Numbered from the stretch's first letter, positions 30,089 through 41,787 are shown. The stretch: 64,000 bases of DNA from Haematococcus lacustris (GCA_030144725.1 JASKMD010000024.1:1223080-1287079); one strand, 5' to 3'. Numbers and translations: made by a program. The notes: generated from the sequence alone by a model not told the origin.

Positions 30089-31993
30089 ATGTCCAACTTG
30101 CTATTTACAGCCGCTGAGGTGCGTTCAATGAGCGGTGCACTGAGTTGCTTGACGCGTGCACAACACCAACAGCTGTTGACATGTCGCACAAAGAAGGAAT
30201 TCCGTGACATGCTTTGCTTCTTGTATGGTGATGCCTTGCTTTCAGAAATCGATACAGATACCCAAGGTCAGCTTGTTCATTCGGCCTCAAACCAGCAGCA
30301 GGTACAACAGGTGCAACAGAGGTTAGCAAACCTGAGCACTGTACCACAGCAAAATGTTGCTGCCCATGGCGCGCAAGCAGCAGAACAGCCTAATGTCGCG
30401 GCCTTAGGCGCGCCCTTAACTCAACAACCCAGCAACGCTGCCCTTGGCGCGGGACAGCCAAATGGAGCGGCCAACGTCCCTCTCTTCAGCTTTACTCCCG
30501 TCTCAGGTGTGCAAATAATGCAAACGAATATGCAAGGTGACACAGCGGTCGCAAATGATAACATTCCATTGCCCTTGTCGACCGCAGTGCCGACCGCGGT
30601 GCCCAGTGCACCCCAGCCCCAACCACATGCCCAACCTCAGCCTCAGCCTGTACAGCAGTTGGCCCAAGAGGTCGCCGCTGCAGCGACAGTGGTCGCAGCG
30701 GCCGGACCAGGAGAGGCCAAAACAGCGGCAATTAATGCCTTCACAACCTCAGCCCAACAGCTGCTGAATGCAGCTGGGCGCCTGCACGCTGTAGAGCCGG
30801 TGAGCCGTGCAGAATCTGCAGCCTTGCATGTAGAGCCCACCCAAGTGGCCAGAAGCAATGTAAGAGTTACGCTCCCTGTGATTAAGAAATGGAGCAGCAA
30901 AGACTTGCTAGAGGGCAGGGACTTTGACATGTTTGTCACTGACATACGGCGCTATGCGTCTGCTTTGAACCAGGAGCTCACTGAGACTCTCATGCTCCAC
31001 ACAACAGATGACCTGCGCAAGGTGGTTGGTGTCAAGGTGAGCCAAGCCCACAGCCAGGGCAAGGCTATGACAGCCGATGAAGTGATAACTTACATGAAAG
31101 AGCTGATAGGGTACCACCTGCATGACACCAAGCACATTGCCATGAATCGGCTTGTGCAAGGCCTTGTGAAGCAGCAACCAGGCCAAGCCGTGCTAGAGTA
31201 CGCAGTAGCGTTCAGGTTAGAGGCCCTCAAGGCTGCTGAAGTGCCGCAGCCCATCCTCTGTGACATGTTTGTCAGAGGTCTCACACCCGACCTGCGTCAG
31301 AAGTGCGCACGAGATAGTGACGGTCTAGTATGGACTGATCTGAATGCATGCATCCAGTATGCTGCAGGCAAAGAGGCAGGCATGGCCATCACCACCAAAC
31401 CTGTTGTGGCAGTAGCACCAGATGCACAGCACAATGCTGTAGCTGCTTTGCCCAAGGGGAACAGGGGTGATCGGTCTAGTGGCCGTGGTGGTTTCTCTCA
31501 AAGAGCCTTCGCTGCTCGCAATGCGCAGGGCATGTCAGTGTCAGATGATGGCCGCCACATCCAGAATGTGGATGGCAGCTGGCGTGAAGTGGGTGGTCAG
31601 CCTGCGCAGCAGCGCTATGTCCCAGCAGCTCAGCCCTCCCACCCTTCAACCCACCCTCCAACCCACCCTTCCAGCGCAGCTGTGCCACAGCATGAGTCAG
31701 CGCCGCACCATGCAAGGGGTGCCAGGGGTGCACGTCAGTACCGGTACAACCCGTACGCAGCACCGCCGCCCATGGGGCGTGGCAGGGGGCGTGGTGGCCA
31801 GCCTTCAGGATCAGCGTTAGGCCGGGGAATGCCACCGGGCCGAGGCAGGGGCCGTGGATACCCGCGTCAGGTTACCTGGCAGCCAGCTGAGACCTGGCCT
31901 GTGGCAGCAGCCCCTGTGTACCAGCCTGAGCTGTGCGAGGGTTGCGGTTATCCGTACCCTGAGTGCCAGTGCCCTTATGAGGCTGATTGCTAG
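30089..31993 (+). CDS. gag: gypsy Gag polyprotein
   Basis: 634 codons from ATG (MSNLLFTAAEVRSMSG), preferred over upstream non-ATG options. Residues 1-200 are Gln/Pro/Ala-rich; the capsid-like helical core lies around residues 260-430 (DFDMFVTDIRRYASALNQ ... FVRGLTPDLRQKC). The C-terminal third is Gly/Arg-rich (RGRGRGG), suited to RNA binding, and ends with a Cys cluster CEGCGYPYPECQC in place of a canonical CCHC knuckle. The frame ends at a TAG (31991-31993) and the same frame stays open through pol, so Gag-Pol can arise by reading through one amber codon. Confidence 0.88.
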   Translation: MSNLLFTAAEVRSMSGALSCLTRAQHQQLLTCRTKKEFRDMLCFLYGDALLSEIDTDTQGQLVHSASNQQQVQQVQQRLANLSTVPQQNVAAHGAQAAEQPNVAALGAPLTQQPSNAALGAGQPNGAANVPLFSFTPVSGVQIMQTNMQGDTAVANDNIPLPLSTAVPTAVPSAPQPQPHAQPQPQPVQQLAQEVAAAATVVAAAGPGEAKTAAINAFTTSAQQLLNAAGRLHAVEPVSRAESAALHVEPTQVARSNVRVTLPVIKKWSSKDLLEGRDFDMFVTDIRRYASALNQELTETLMLHTTDDLRKVVGVKVSQAHSQGKAMTADEVITYMKELIGYHLHDTKHIAMNRLVQGLVKQQPGQAVLEYAVAFRLEALKAAEVPQPILCDMFVRGLTPDLRQKCARDSDGLVWTDLNACIQYAAGKEAGMAITTKPVVAVAPDAQHNAVAALPKGNRGDRSSGRGGFSQRAFAARNAQGMSVSDDGRHIQNVDGSWREVGGQPAQQRYVPAAQPSHPSTHPPTHPSSAAVPQHESAPHHARGARGARQYRYNPYAAPPPMGRGRGRGGQPSGSALGRGMPPGRGRGRGYPRQVTWQPAETWPVAAAPVYQPELCEGCGYPYPECQCPYEADC

Positions 31994-34900
31994 GAATTTG
32001 CCTGGACTAGTTATGGATGTGACTTACCAGGTATTGAGCAGGGCCAGTTGCCTAACACATTGCTGTATGTAAGAGATGTACACAATGATGTCTCTCAGCA
32101 ACCGTTCCTGACTCCCAACATCCTTGGCGCTGTCTGCACGCCAATAAAAACAAAGCAGCTAGCCCTTCCCTTTGTCTTCACAGCAAGGCTTGGAGGCAGA
32201 GAATGTGTGGCTATGATTGACACAGGCGCCACGTACACAATCCTGTCTGAGAAGTGGCTAAATACCAACCCGACAGCAGACGTCACGCTAGCACCACTGG
32301 AGCACAAGGTGCAGGTGCTTGCAGCAAACAATGCTGTGCTACCCATTACCAGCCAGGTGCATGGAATGGTGTGCATGCAAAAGTCATTGACACCGGTGGT
32401 GGCAAAAATCCTTCCTCAAATGCTTGATGGCATTGATCTAATTCTTGGCGCTGATTGGCAAAAGTCGCATAACGCGCTACTCGACGTCAGCACTAACATC
32501 TGCCATATCCAAGTTCAAGGCAAAAAACACAAGCTTCATTCTCAACATCTCAAATTTCAACCTGGCATTGCAGTCTTGACCCACATGGCGATCAACAACA
32601 AGCCTGTGGAACAGTGCAGCGCGCAGCAAGCAGCGCGAGCACTCAGGAAAGGCTGCCCAAGCGTCTTGGTGTTGGTGCAACCTGATGATGGTGATGTTGA
32701 TGAAGGATGGCACAGTGGGTCGCTTGCTTCGGTGATTGCGAGCAGTGCTAAAAAATCAAAAACTGAACAACATGTGCATGGGCTCATGCCCCAGAGTGAG
32801 GTGGATTCCTTGGTACATGACATGTATCCCGAGGTCTTCCAAGACATGCCATCAGGGCTGCCACCTGACCGTGGAGTTGGGCATACCATTCGCATGGTGC
32901 CTGATCACGTGCCACCTTATCAGCGTTCTAGGCGCTACACCCTCAGAGAAATGAATGAAATGAAAAAGCAAGTGGCCGAGCTGCTAGCTAAAAAGCTCAT
33001 TGAGCCTAGCTGCAGTCCTTACGGCGCTCCAGTCCTATTTGTGGAAAAGCGTGATGGGACTTTGAGGATGTGTGTAGATTACCGAGCACTGAACAAGCTC
33101 ACGGTGCGGGATAGGTATCCCTTGCCACGCATCGATGACCTCTTTGACAAACTGCAAGGCAAGACAATCTTCAGCTCTTTGGATCTGCAAAGTGGCTACC
33201 ACCAGATCCGTATCACACCTGAAGATGTGCCTAAGACAGCATTTGTGACCCCTGAGGGCCAGTTCCAGTACAAAGTGCTGAGCTTTGGGTTGACAAATGC
33301 ACCGGCTACATTCCAACGTGTCATGAACCGTGTGTTCGAGAAACAGCTCAAAGAGGGCTTTGTGCTCGTGTATCTGGACGACATCCTGGTGATGAGCAGC
33401 TCACCAGAAGAGCATGCTATGCATTTAAAAGAAGTACTGCAAGTAATGAAAGACAACCAGTTGTATGCCAAACTGAGCAAGTGTGACTTCAACAGACCAG
33501 AACTGAAGTTCTTGGGGCATATCGTCGGCAGGCAAGGAATTGCAGTAGACCCTGCCAAGGTGCAAGTCATCAAGAAGTGGCCTGTCCCTTCATCCCTCAA
33601 AGAGCTACAAGCTTTCCTGGGGTTGGCCAACTTCTTCCGGCGGTTCATTGCTGGTTATAGCACCATCGCTGCCCCATTAACACACTTGACCGGTGAGAAA
33701 GTGGCTGCCGGTACCAACTGGCAACAACTGGGAGAGCCTGCTTTAAGAGCTTTCAACGCTCTCAAGCAAGCTCTATGCCCCACTCCAGTGCTGGCGCTCC
33801 CTGACCCCAACCAGCCGTTTGAAGTGTGGTCTGATGCCTCACTCGTCGGCACGGGAGGTGTTCTCTTGCAGGGTGGTAGAGTGGTGGCATACACCAGCCA
33901 CAAATTCTCCCCTGCACAGATGAAATACACCACAGGAGAGCAAGAACTTCTGGGTATCATCATAGCACTGCAAGAATGGCGCTGCTACCTTGACGGGGCC
34001 GTGCATGTGACCATCGTGACTGACCACAACCCATTGATCTATCTCAAGACACAGACAAATCTCTCCAGGCGGCAAGCCCGATGGATGGAGTTTCTGGCAC
34101 GCTTTAACCATCACATTGAGTACAAGCCAGGGAAGGGCAATGTGGCAGATCCGCTGAGTCGCAATCCTGCTCTGACATACCAGATGACCAGCACTGGCAG
34201 TGATGACGATGACGGAGAGCCTATCATGGTCTCCGTTGGTGCCGCCCTATGTGTGTCTGGCGTGTATGCCCTGGTGTTGACACGGCGCCAAGCTGGGCTG
34301 CTGCAACAGCAGTCCACTGGTCAGCCTCCACCGGCTGCGCCATGCCCTCCAGCTGACACACGCCGCCACAGACGCCCATGCGCTGATGGTCGGGCTGTCG
34401 TCCCTAACCCTGTCGCCCCATGTGATGAGTGGCCTGGTGGGGGGGAGACCCAGCTGGACTCGGCCACACACACACCTGCGGCGAGCACCGAGTACAGCAC
34501 GACAACAGGTGACTCACTCATAGAGGCAATCATTAGAGGCTACAGCACCGATGAGCGGTTCGCTGATCGTGCCTATACACAAGCCTATGAGTTGAGTGAA
34601 GCAGGGCTATGGATGTCCGGTGGCAAGGTGGTTGTGCCTAAGAGCCCCCTTGTCAAGAGGCAGGTGCTTGAGTCATGCCATGATGCCAACTATGCTGGTC
34701 ACATGGGCATCAGCAAAACATGGCATGGCGTGAACCGCTACTTCACGTGGCCGGGCATGCGCAAGGATGTGGAGGACTATGTGCGGCAATGTGATGCCTG
34801 CCAGCGCAACAAGCCCAGCACCCGTCTCAAGGCCGGCAAGCTCCAACCCTTGTCTATACCTGGTCGTCGCTGGGAAAGCATAAGTATGGACATGATTGTA

Positions 34901-35998
34901 AAACTGCCCAAGAGTGGGAAGCAAAACTATGACAGCATCATGGTCTATGTCGACAGACTCAGCAAGATGGTGCATCTGGTCCCTACACACGAGGCAATCA
35001 GTGCTGCAGACGCTGCTCGGCTGTTCTATCGTGAAGTGGTGCGGCTACATGGCCTGCCGGCCTCGGTCGTGAGTGACCGTGGTCCTATCTTCAACAGCCA
35101 GTACTGGAGGCATGTGTGCGAGCTGTGCCACACCCAGCTGTGTATGTCCAGTGCCTACCATCCTGAGACTGACGGCCAGACCGAAAGAGCTAACAGAATC
35201 ATTGAAGAAATGCTAAGACATTATGTCGACGAGAACCACAGTGACTGGGCAGACCACTTGCCTTGGGTTGAGTTCGCCATAAACAACTCATGGCACGAGA
35301 CGGTGCGCAATTCGCCATTCTTCCTCAATTATGGCCAGCATCCGCTGACGCCAGCTGTGATGGACCTACCACGCAAAGTGCCTAAGGCAGCTGAGTTTGT
35401 GGAGGGTATCGAAAAGGCTGTGCGGAAAGCCAAACAATGCTGGCGAGTGGCTCAGCAGCGGATGAAAGCTTTGGTCGATGGCAAGCGACGTGAAGTCTCG
35501 TATCACCCGGGTGCACAGGTGTTGCTCAGTACTGTCAACATGAGAAACAACCAAAATGAGCAAGGAGTGCGAAAACTGAAACCACGATATGTGGGGCCCT
35601 TCACAGTGCTGCGAATGATTGGCAAGGTGGCAGTACAACTGCATCTGCCCCCTAGCTGGAACCGCATGCACAACGTGTTCCATGTGTCCCTAGTCAAGCC
35701 CTACTGTGGGAACCAAACGCCTAACTTAGCGGCACCGCCTCCTGTGCAGTGGCTAGAAGGAGAACCTGTCTATGAGGTTGAGAAGCTGCTGGCTCACAGG
35801 GTCGTGAAGCTCAAAGGCCGCAACCGGGGCAAGGGCCGGCCCAAGAGCAAAGAGGCGAAGAAAGGCTTGGAGTTCCTAGTTCGGTGGGCTGGCTACTCGG
35901 AGGAGCATGACACGTGGGAGCCACAAAAGAACCTCCTGAACTGTGAAGAGGCAATGCAAGCTTACATTGAAGAACATGGAGCACTGCCAGAGCTCTAG
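31994..35998 (+). CDS. pol: gypsy Pol polyprotein with chromodomain
   Basis: The frame is continuous with gag after the amber codon; the first in-frame ATG is well inside, so independent initiation is unlikely. Visible in order: aspartic protease (MIDTGATYT, about 32215); reverse transcriptase (LFVEKRDGTLRMCVDYRAL ... LVYLDDILVM at about 33365, catalytic YLDD); RNase H (VWSDASLVGTGG, TDHNPLIYL); integrase zinc region (HDANYAGHMG ... CDACQ) and DDE core (SMDMIVKLP, SDRGPIFNSQ, HPETDGQTERANR); chromodomain at the end (YEVEKLLAHRV ... FLVRWAGYSEEHDTWEP). All catalytic residues look intact. The chromodomain would direct integration to marked chromatin. Confidence 0.93.
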   Translation, partial: EFAWTSYGCDLPGIEQGQLPNTLLYVRDVHNDVSQQPFLTPNILGAVCTPIKTKQLALPFVFTARLGGRECVAMIDTGATYTILSEKWLNTNPTADVTLAPLEHKVQVLAANNAVLPITSQVHGMVCMQKSLTPVVAKILPQMLDGIDLILGADWQKSHNALLDVSTNICHIQVQGKKHKLHSQHLKFQPGIAVLTHMAINNKPVEQCSAQQAARALRKGCPSVLVLVQPDDGDVDEGWHSGSLASVIASSAKKSKTEQHVHGLMPQSEVDSLVHDMYPEVFQDMPSGLPPDRGVGHTIRMVPDHVPPYQRSRRYTLREMNEMKKQVAELLAKKLIEPSCSPYGAPVLFVEKRDGTLRMCVDYRALNKLTVRDRYPLPRIDDLFDKLQGKTIFSSLDLQSGYHQIRITPEDVPKTAFVTPEGQFQYKVLSFGLTNAPATFQRVMNRVFEKQLKEGFVLVYLDDILVMSSSPEEHAMHLKEVLQVMKDNQLYAKLSKCDFNRPELKFLGHIVGRQGIAVDPAKVQVIKKWPVPSSLKELQAFLGLANFFRRFIAGYSTIAAPLTHLTGEKVAAGTNWQQLGEPALRAFNALKQALCPTPVLALPDPNQPFEVWSDASLVGTGGVLLQGGRVVAYTSHKFSPAQMKYTTGEQELLGIIIALQEWRCYLDGAVHVTIVTDHNPLIYLKTQTNLSRRQARWMEFLARFNHHIEYKPGKGNVADPLSRNPALTYQMTSTGSDDDDGEPIMVSVGAALCVSGVYALVLTRRQAGLLQQQSTGQPPPAAPCPPADTRRHRRPCADGRAVVPNPVAPCDEWPGGGETQLDSATHTPAASTEYSTTTGDSLIEAIIRGYSTDERFADRAYTQAYELSEAGLWMSGGKVVVPKSPLVKRQVLESCHDANYAGHMGISKTWHGVNRYFTWPGMRKDVEDYVRQCDACQRNKPSTRLKAGKLQPLSIPGRRWESISMDMIVKLPKSGKQNYDSIMVYVDRLSKMVHLVPTHEAISAADAARLFYREVVRLHGLPASVVSDRGPIFNSQYWRHVCELCHTQLCMSSAYHPETDGQTERANRIIEEMLRHYVDENHSDWADHLPWVEFAINNSWHETVRNSPFFLNYGQHPLTPAVMDLPRKVPKAAEFVEGIEKAVRKAKQCWRVAQQRMKALVDGKRREVSYHPGAQVLLSTVNMRNNQNEQGVRKLKPRYVGPFTVLRMIGKVAVQLHLPPSWNRMHNVFHVSLVKPYCGNQTPNLAAPPPVQWLEGEPVYEVEKLLAHRVVKLKGRNRGKGRPKSKEAKKGLEFLVRWAGYSEEHDTWEPQKNLLNCEEAMQAYIEEHGALPEL

Positions 35999-36140
35999 AT
36001 CTCATACTCTTTACTAATGCTTTTGACACTAAGCGCGAAGGCGCGAGTCCCGTCGCTACTGCAAGTAGCCGGGGCGGGGCAATCACCTAGACACACCAGC
36101 TGAGGACAGCTGATTCAACAATGAACCTGGTGGGGGGGAA

Positions 36141-36333
36141 TGTAACGTGGGAATGCGCCAGGCTATTATGCCAATAAGGCCACCCGTTCGTATACCCTCT
36201 AATAACCAGTGTGTAGTAGGAAGTGTGGTGACCGGTGTCAAAAGCCGGGTTCGACTCCCGGAGATCTCTCCATTGACCACGCCCTGAGATCTTGAGCCAC
36301 ACAACCTATTATTCGCTGGTTTAACACGTAACA
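36141..36333 (+). repeat. 3' LTR of the gypsy element
   Basis: 193 bp matching the 5' LTR; includes the second tRNA-like segment (36245-36272). Confidence 0.93.
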
Positions 36334-37158
36334 GGTGCACCAGTAGGCACAGCCAGCTCAGGGGTGGTGCTTGCATGTGTCAGCTGCTGCTGAGGGGGCG
36401 CAGCTGCGGCAAGCCTCCCACGGATGTGAGTGCACACGTGGCTCTGTAGCTTGGGTACCCTCCTGTGTGTACCTCCTGCTCGTGTGTACCTCCTGCTTGT
36501 GAAACTGGAGGTATGACTGAAGCTGCTTTCCTGTCATCTTCATTGCCTCCTCGACTGTTGTGTGGCCAAAATCACGCCCCCCAAAGGCAAGGGCATGGGC
36601 CGCTGCAAGCCGCTCTTGGCACGCATGGTCACCCACATTAACCACAACCCTCCCGACCTTGTGCGCTGCATCTGTGATCTGGCGCTCCGCTGACCGCTTT
36701 GCTGACCGCTGTGCTGCAGCTGCGGCATCCTCCTTACGCCGCACTTCAACACGGAGCTGACCCATACGCTGCTGCAAATCATGAACATCCACAGTCTTCA
36801 TGGCCTCCTTGCATGTGCGCAGGGACATCAGCTCAGTCGGCTCCTCGTCTGGCAGCCTCGTCGAGAGGCCCGTAGGGAGTGATTAGTAGCTGCCGCTCTG
36901 GATGCCACCTGATGCAAAGCCGTATGCTCACCCTGCAGGCGTTGGTGTGCTGCCTGCAGGTCGTCTAAGTCGCCCTGCAACCCATCCACGGTGCCCATCA
37001 GGGACTGCTCCACATCCTGCAGCCGCTGCACCTCAGCCTGCAGGTCACGGTTTGGCTGCAGCCTTGATGTTGTTAGGGCAATGCTGATTGCCAGCCCTTA
37101 ACGAGTTGTTTAGTGCATTGAGCTGGGCACTATGCGCCTTGCTTAATCTCTTCCCCAT
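36334..37158 (-). pseudogene. Upstream piece of a coiled-coil gene split by the gypsy element
   Basis: An ATG at 37158 opens MGKRLSKAHSAQLNALNNSL. Coil segments follow in shifted frames: RDLQAEVQRLQDVEQSLMG, LPDEEPTELMSLRTCKEAM, a basic coil RKEDAAAAAQRSAKRSAERQ and MKMTGKQLQSYLQFHKQE, then KLQSHVCTHIRGRLAAAAPP running into the insertion site. The shifts near 37050, 36860 and 36465 need short introns or are frameshifts. No known domain. It resembles the coiled-coil gene at 1393-2471 in style. The gypsy element inserted near its 3' part; the rest is at 29491-29652. Confidence 0.45.
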
Positions 37159-38591
37159 TGTGAGGGAATGAGAGGGAGTGGGTGAGTTGTTGAGCGGGGC
37201 TACGGTTGAATGAGAGGTAGGGGGGAGGTAGGGGAGAGGTAGGAGGCGAGGAGAAGGAGAGGTAGGGGGGAGGAGGCTGATGGCAGGCTGGGCTGCTGGG
37301 AGGAGGGGCTGCTGGGAGCTGGGCGGTGAAGACAAGGTTGGGAGATGGTGGGTCAAGCTGTGTGGGTGGGGGCCACGTGGCGGAGTGGTAAGCCAAGCTC
37401 GGTCGGCTCCTCCTGCACCTGTAGCCATCAGCATGTGTACCTTGTAAGGGGTCAATCTTTTCACATACAAACCCAATGATTGAGTCACGGACGCGTTACT
37501 GAGTATGCTACAAATAATCCGAGTGAGGTCAGGTTGTTTGTTTAATGGTGCAAAACATAAAGCGGATAATAGCTGTAGGGGGTGACTTGTCGCTACTGTG
37601 CCGCCCACCATTACAGCGATACAGCGCTGCCACACACAAACCGGGGTTCCTTCACATCCTCGCCAAGCGGCCTGCACCATTAAGAAGCTCGCGCAGCCAT
37701 GTTTGCCGGACTTCGGTGGTGTGCACCACCGACATGTCGTGCATCGCCAAGGACGTAGCTTACCAGTGTAGCTAACCACGGTCTGTGATTGGGACACATC
37801 CGGGGTCACATGTGGCTGCCCGCATCGAATGACTCCGATGGCAATTCCAGTCTTACATTAAACGCGCATTATCGCATTGCATCAGACGCAGGAAACATTA
37901 CATCAAATGATGGAGTAGATGGGCTGCAGTTGCATGAAGATTACCAACCCCATGTTGGGAACGCCTGACCCAAACCCACCCATCAGCGGTTTGGTGGGAG
38001 TGACATGGCCCCTGTTACACAGTTTCGTGGGCTCCTAGCACATAAGCACACTACACGGCCACGGGCCAAACGGTACGTAAAGCACAGTTCTGTACATGCG
38101 TCCGGCTATCCGAGCAGTTCATCACGAAAGCAACCATTCAAGTCATTTTGGCCAGACAACAGCCACAGCAAGTACAGGTGGCACACCAAGCTATGCAAGA
38201 GAAAGACCTGTGAGAGTTAGGGTTAGGATGGTATGGGACTACTGGACTGATAGCATGCACTCATCCCCTACCTCAGTGGACAGCCGCTCCCTCATGCTCA
38301 GTGGCTAGAGCACGTCAGGGCAAGCATCAGCCTGGCAGTGCAGCCATGCGCAGCATCAGCGGGCTGCACTCCCTAGCAAATGGAAAATGTGGTATTCTAT
38401 AATCTGTGGCATGGCCCTGTATTGAGTTGACATATGCAAGCAGCAATACACAGATGGCACAAGGGCAGGCAGGCGCAAGGTGCAAACTGGCCTTCACACC
38501 GCAGCACAAGCAGCTGCAGGGACACTCTGGCACTCTCCTGCTGTGGTCATGGAAATGAACATGCCAAGCAGGGCAGTGCCTGTAAGCCTAT
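37159..38591. other. Stretch without a supported gene
   Basis: There is a purine-rich tract of GGGAGGTAG words at 37195-37330 and an isolated GTTAGGGTTAGG at 38217-38228. The long minus-strand frame here is low complexity. Nothing else supported. Confidence 0.35.
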
Positions 38592-39100
38592 GGTCACCCC
38601 CGCCATTGGCTGCACCCCCATGGCTCAAGAGATAACATCTAACTCATCTCTGCACGGATGAGGTCGCCGATTGGTGCGATGAGCTGGCGATGGCCTGACT
38701 AGAGTGCAGCCAGCCCTAGCGGTTTGCCGGGTGGCTGGCCCCCAACATGCGACGTGTTCTGGAGCCTCGCAGGTTTGCGACTGCTATAGGCAGCCTGGAC
38801 TCAGCGCGGCTGAATTTCGCATCCTGACTGGACATCGCAACTTTTCAGGTCAGCACGCAACAGTGCTGCTGCGTCCTAGCACGCATCAAGACCCTCTCCC
38901 AAGATGGAGGCGTGACCGCGACGGCGGATTGCTGCCAGGTGCAATTTGCAGAATCGCAGTCTCGCACAAGATTATCCATACATTGATGCCTGTGGCTCTC
39001 GAGCAACCACGAGCAGCAAGAATCATTCAAAAATATGCAGGAACTGAGCTGATAACTGTGTTTGCCGGTGTGCAGGCCAGTGAAGGCCATGGTTGACAAG

Positions 39101-39360
39101 TGTTAAGATTGCACGGGCAGACGACGACACCAGTTCAGGGTTTTACACAGAACTGCCAGAACAAGCTGGCGCATAGCACGCGCCTACCTGTTAAGATTGC
39201 ACGGGCAGACGACGACACCAGTTCAGGGTGCCGATCTATGCCTGGCAACTGCTCTATATCAAGCAGTCACACTCGTACACTCTTCGGCTAGGCCGCTGGC
39301 ACATGCCCTACTATCCCGGTGCTCTAAATCAACTGCACCGGGAGGGCAAGCTTTCCAACA
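39101..39360 (-). repeat. 3' LTR of the copia element
   Basis: 260 bp. It contains an internal direct repeat: the first about 40 bases (TGTTAAGATTGCACGGGCAG and on) recur 88 bp later. A purine tract (GAGTGGGAG on the element strand) lies just upstream at 39361-39370. Confidence 0.95.
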
Positions 39361-39567
39361 CTCCCACTCAGTGACCTAGCCAAGAGTTTGACCAGGTCTG
39401 CGTACAACTGCGAAGCTCCAAACAACTGCTTGACAAACCAACGGCTGTTTAACAGGCATACAAACCTGTGCCTTGTGCAACTGCTTGAAGCTACAAACAT
39501 CCCAGTCCTGAGATAACACACAGGCTGGGTACAGCAGGCTGTTTCAGGCAGGCATGCCTGTGCCTGC

Positions 39568-41756
39568 TCATGGGCTGAAGACTCCACACCCTTGCTTCCC
39601 AGCGTTAAACTTGACTGCTGCCAGGGGCTTGGTAAAGATGTCTGCCAGCATGCTGTCAGTGTGGCAGTAGCTGAAAGCAACCTCGCCTCTGGTGATGCGC
39701 TCTCTGACGAAGTGATGGTGCACATCAATGTGCTTGGCACGTGCAGTTGCCATGGGATTGTGGAGCAGTTGCAGCGCTGCTTGATTGTCACAGCTCATCT
39801 GCACACACCTTGCTTCCAGCTGCAAGTCTCTCATCAGCTTTCGCAGCCACAGGGCTTCCTTGGTTGCACTGGAGGCTGCCATGTATTCGGCTTCAGCTGT
39901 AGACATAGCCACGGTAGGCTGTAGTCTGCTGGACCAGCTGATTGCTCCACCATTCAAAGTAAAGAGGTAGCCTGTGGTGCTTCTGGCTGTGTCCTTGTCA
40001 CCAGCATAGTCTGCATCAGTAAATCCCTGCAGGCCTGTGACTCCACCAAACAGGAGTCCTTGCTCAGAGGTCCCCTTGAGGTAACACAGAACAGTGCAGG
40101 CGGCAGCCCAATGCTGCTTGGTGGGGGCAGACATGTGCCTAGCCAGGGCACCCACAGAGAATGCTATGTCAGGCCGTGTGCAGCATGACAAGTACAGCAG
40201 GCTTCCTACCAAGGCACTATAGTGGTGCACAGATGTGTCCAGCGCTTCCCCTTCCCTGACTAACTTGACTGCTGCAGCCATGGGTAGAGTCTTGCTGTGC
40301 GCATTAGACATGCTGTGCGTGGTGACCAGCTCATGGATGAGCTTTTGCTGGCTGATCAGGATTGTGCCCTCAGCTCTGTCCCTAACAATCTGCATGCCCA
40401 GAAAACACCTTGCCTCTCCCAGGTCCTTCAGTTTGAACACTGAGGAGAGCTTCTGCTTGACATAGGCCAGGCCTGTGGTGTCCCCCTGCTGTGTGCACAG
40501 GAGACAATCATCCACGTAGACCAGCAGGTAGACTGTGCCTGATGGTAGGTGCAGAGTAAACAAAGCAGGATCAGCCTCAGATGACTTGAAGTTCATGGCA
40601 AGAAGCTCTTCGCAAAGCCTAGCATGCCATGCCCTGGGTGCCTGCCTTAGACCATACAGGGCCTTATGCAGACGACAAACAGTGTTACTGCTGCCCTCCC
40701 TGAAGCCCTCTGGCTGCTGGACATAGATGACCTCGTGCTCTTCAAGCACTCCATTCAGAAAAGCAGTCTCAAAGTCCAGCTGGTGCACTTCCATGTTCTC
40801 TGCTGCTGCCTTTGCCAGCAGAGCCCTCAGTGTGGTGTGCTTGCTGACAGGAGCATACACATCTCCTACATCCACACCTGATTGTTGAAAGTACCCCTTA
40901 GCCACTAGCCTGGCCTTGTACCGCTCGACATTCCCTGCGGCATCACGCTTCACTTTTAGTACCCACTTTGTAGGCAGGACACGTGCATTTGCAGGGCGCT
41001 CTTCAAGTGACCATGTTTGGTTAGAGTGCAGGGAAGCCAACTCAGCATTCATGGCCTCAATCCACATGTCTGCCTGAGGGCTGGCCAGTGCTTCTGCCAC
41101 AGTGGGTGTGTCATTGACAGGAGAGTCTGACACAGTCATGGCATACAGGTCAGAGTCCCTGAACCTCTCAGGTAGGTGCCTCTCTCTGGATGGGTTGCGC
41201 CGTGGCACGGGTGCAGCAGGTGCAGCAGGCATGGGCGCAGAGGGGTGTACTGCTGGTGCTGCTGGTCCTGCTGCTGCTGATGCTGGAATGAGAGGAACAC
41301 GGCGCGCAGGCTGTGCCAAACCAGGTGCTCCTGGTCTGGCTGCTGGTGCTGCTGGTCTTGCTGCTGTCGGTGCTGCAGCTGATGCTGATGGTCTGACTGC
41401 GGCTGGTGCTGCAGCTGATATTGCTGCTGGTCTTGCTGCTGCTGGTACTGCCGCTGATGCTGCTGGTCTTTCTGCTTCTGATGCTGTTGCTGGTGCGACT
41501 GGCTGTGCTCCCACTGTCTCTCTGGCAAGAGGCATGGGTCGAAGGCTAAACCTGCCTATTCCAGGCCTGGGTAGTCTGCTGATGAGCTCTAGTTGCTGTT
41601 GCTGCCACATGTGGGAGCCTGGCTCATATCTGGCAGTAAGACTGATCTGTTCTGGCTCACTGAGTGGAGAGTCAGGTCTGCTGCTGTCTTCCTGTGCCTC
41701 AATTCTTGGCAAGGGTCTGGACTGTGGTTGCTGTGCACTACTGCCTGGCCTGTTGC

Positions 41757-41787
<31 letters not shown>

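Larger units (their letters stand above)
29653..36333 (+). mobile_element. Complete chromodomain Ty3/gypsy LTR retrotransposon
   Basis: It has two 193-bp LTRs (TGTAACG ... CGTAACA), GGTGC duplicated on both sides (29648-29652, 36334-36338), gag and pol frames in Ty3 order (protease, reverse transcriptase, RNase H, integrase) with a C-terminal chromodomain, and a purine tract (GGTGGGGGGGAA) before the 3' LTR. The order and chromodomain place it with the chromoviruses. The LTRs look identical or nearly so, and the frames are intact, so the insertion is young. The primer-binding site after the 5' LTR (starting ATGCTTTCCGACCGAGG) does not begin with TGG, and I could not assign a tRNA. Confidence 0.93.

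Noticed and set aside
38592..38600. Target duplication for element copy B
   Set aside because: The four bases outside the two ends differ (CTAT and AGTG), so none can be claimed although copies A and C have AGCA.
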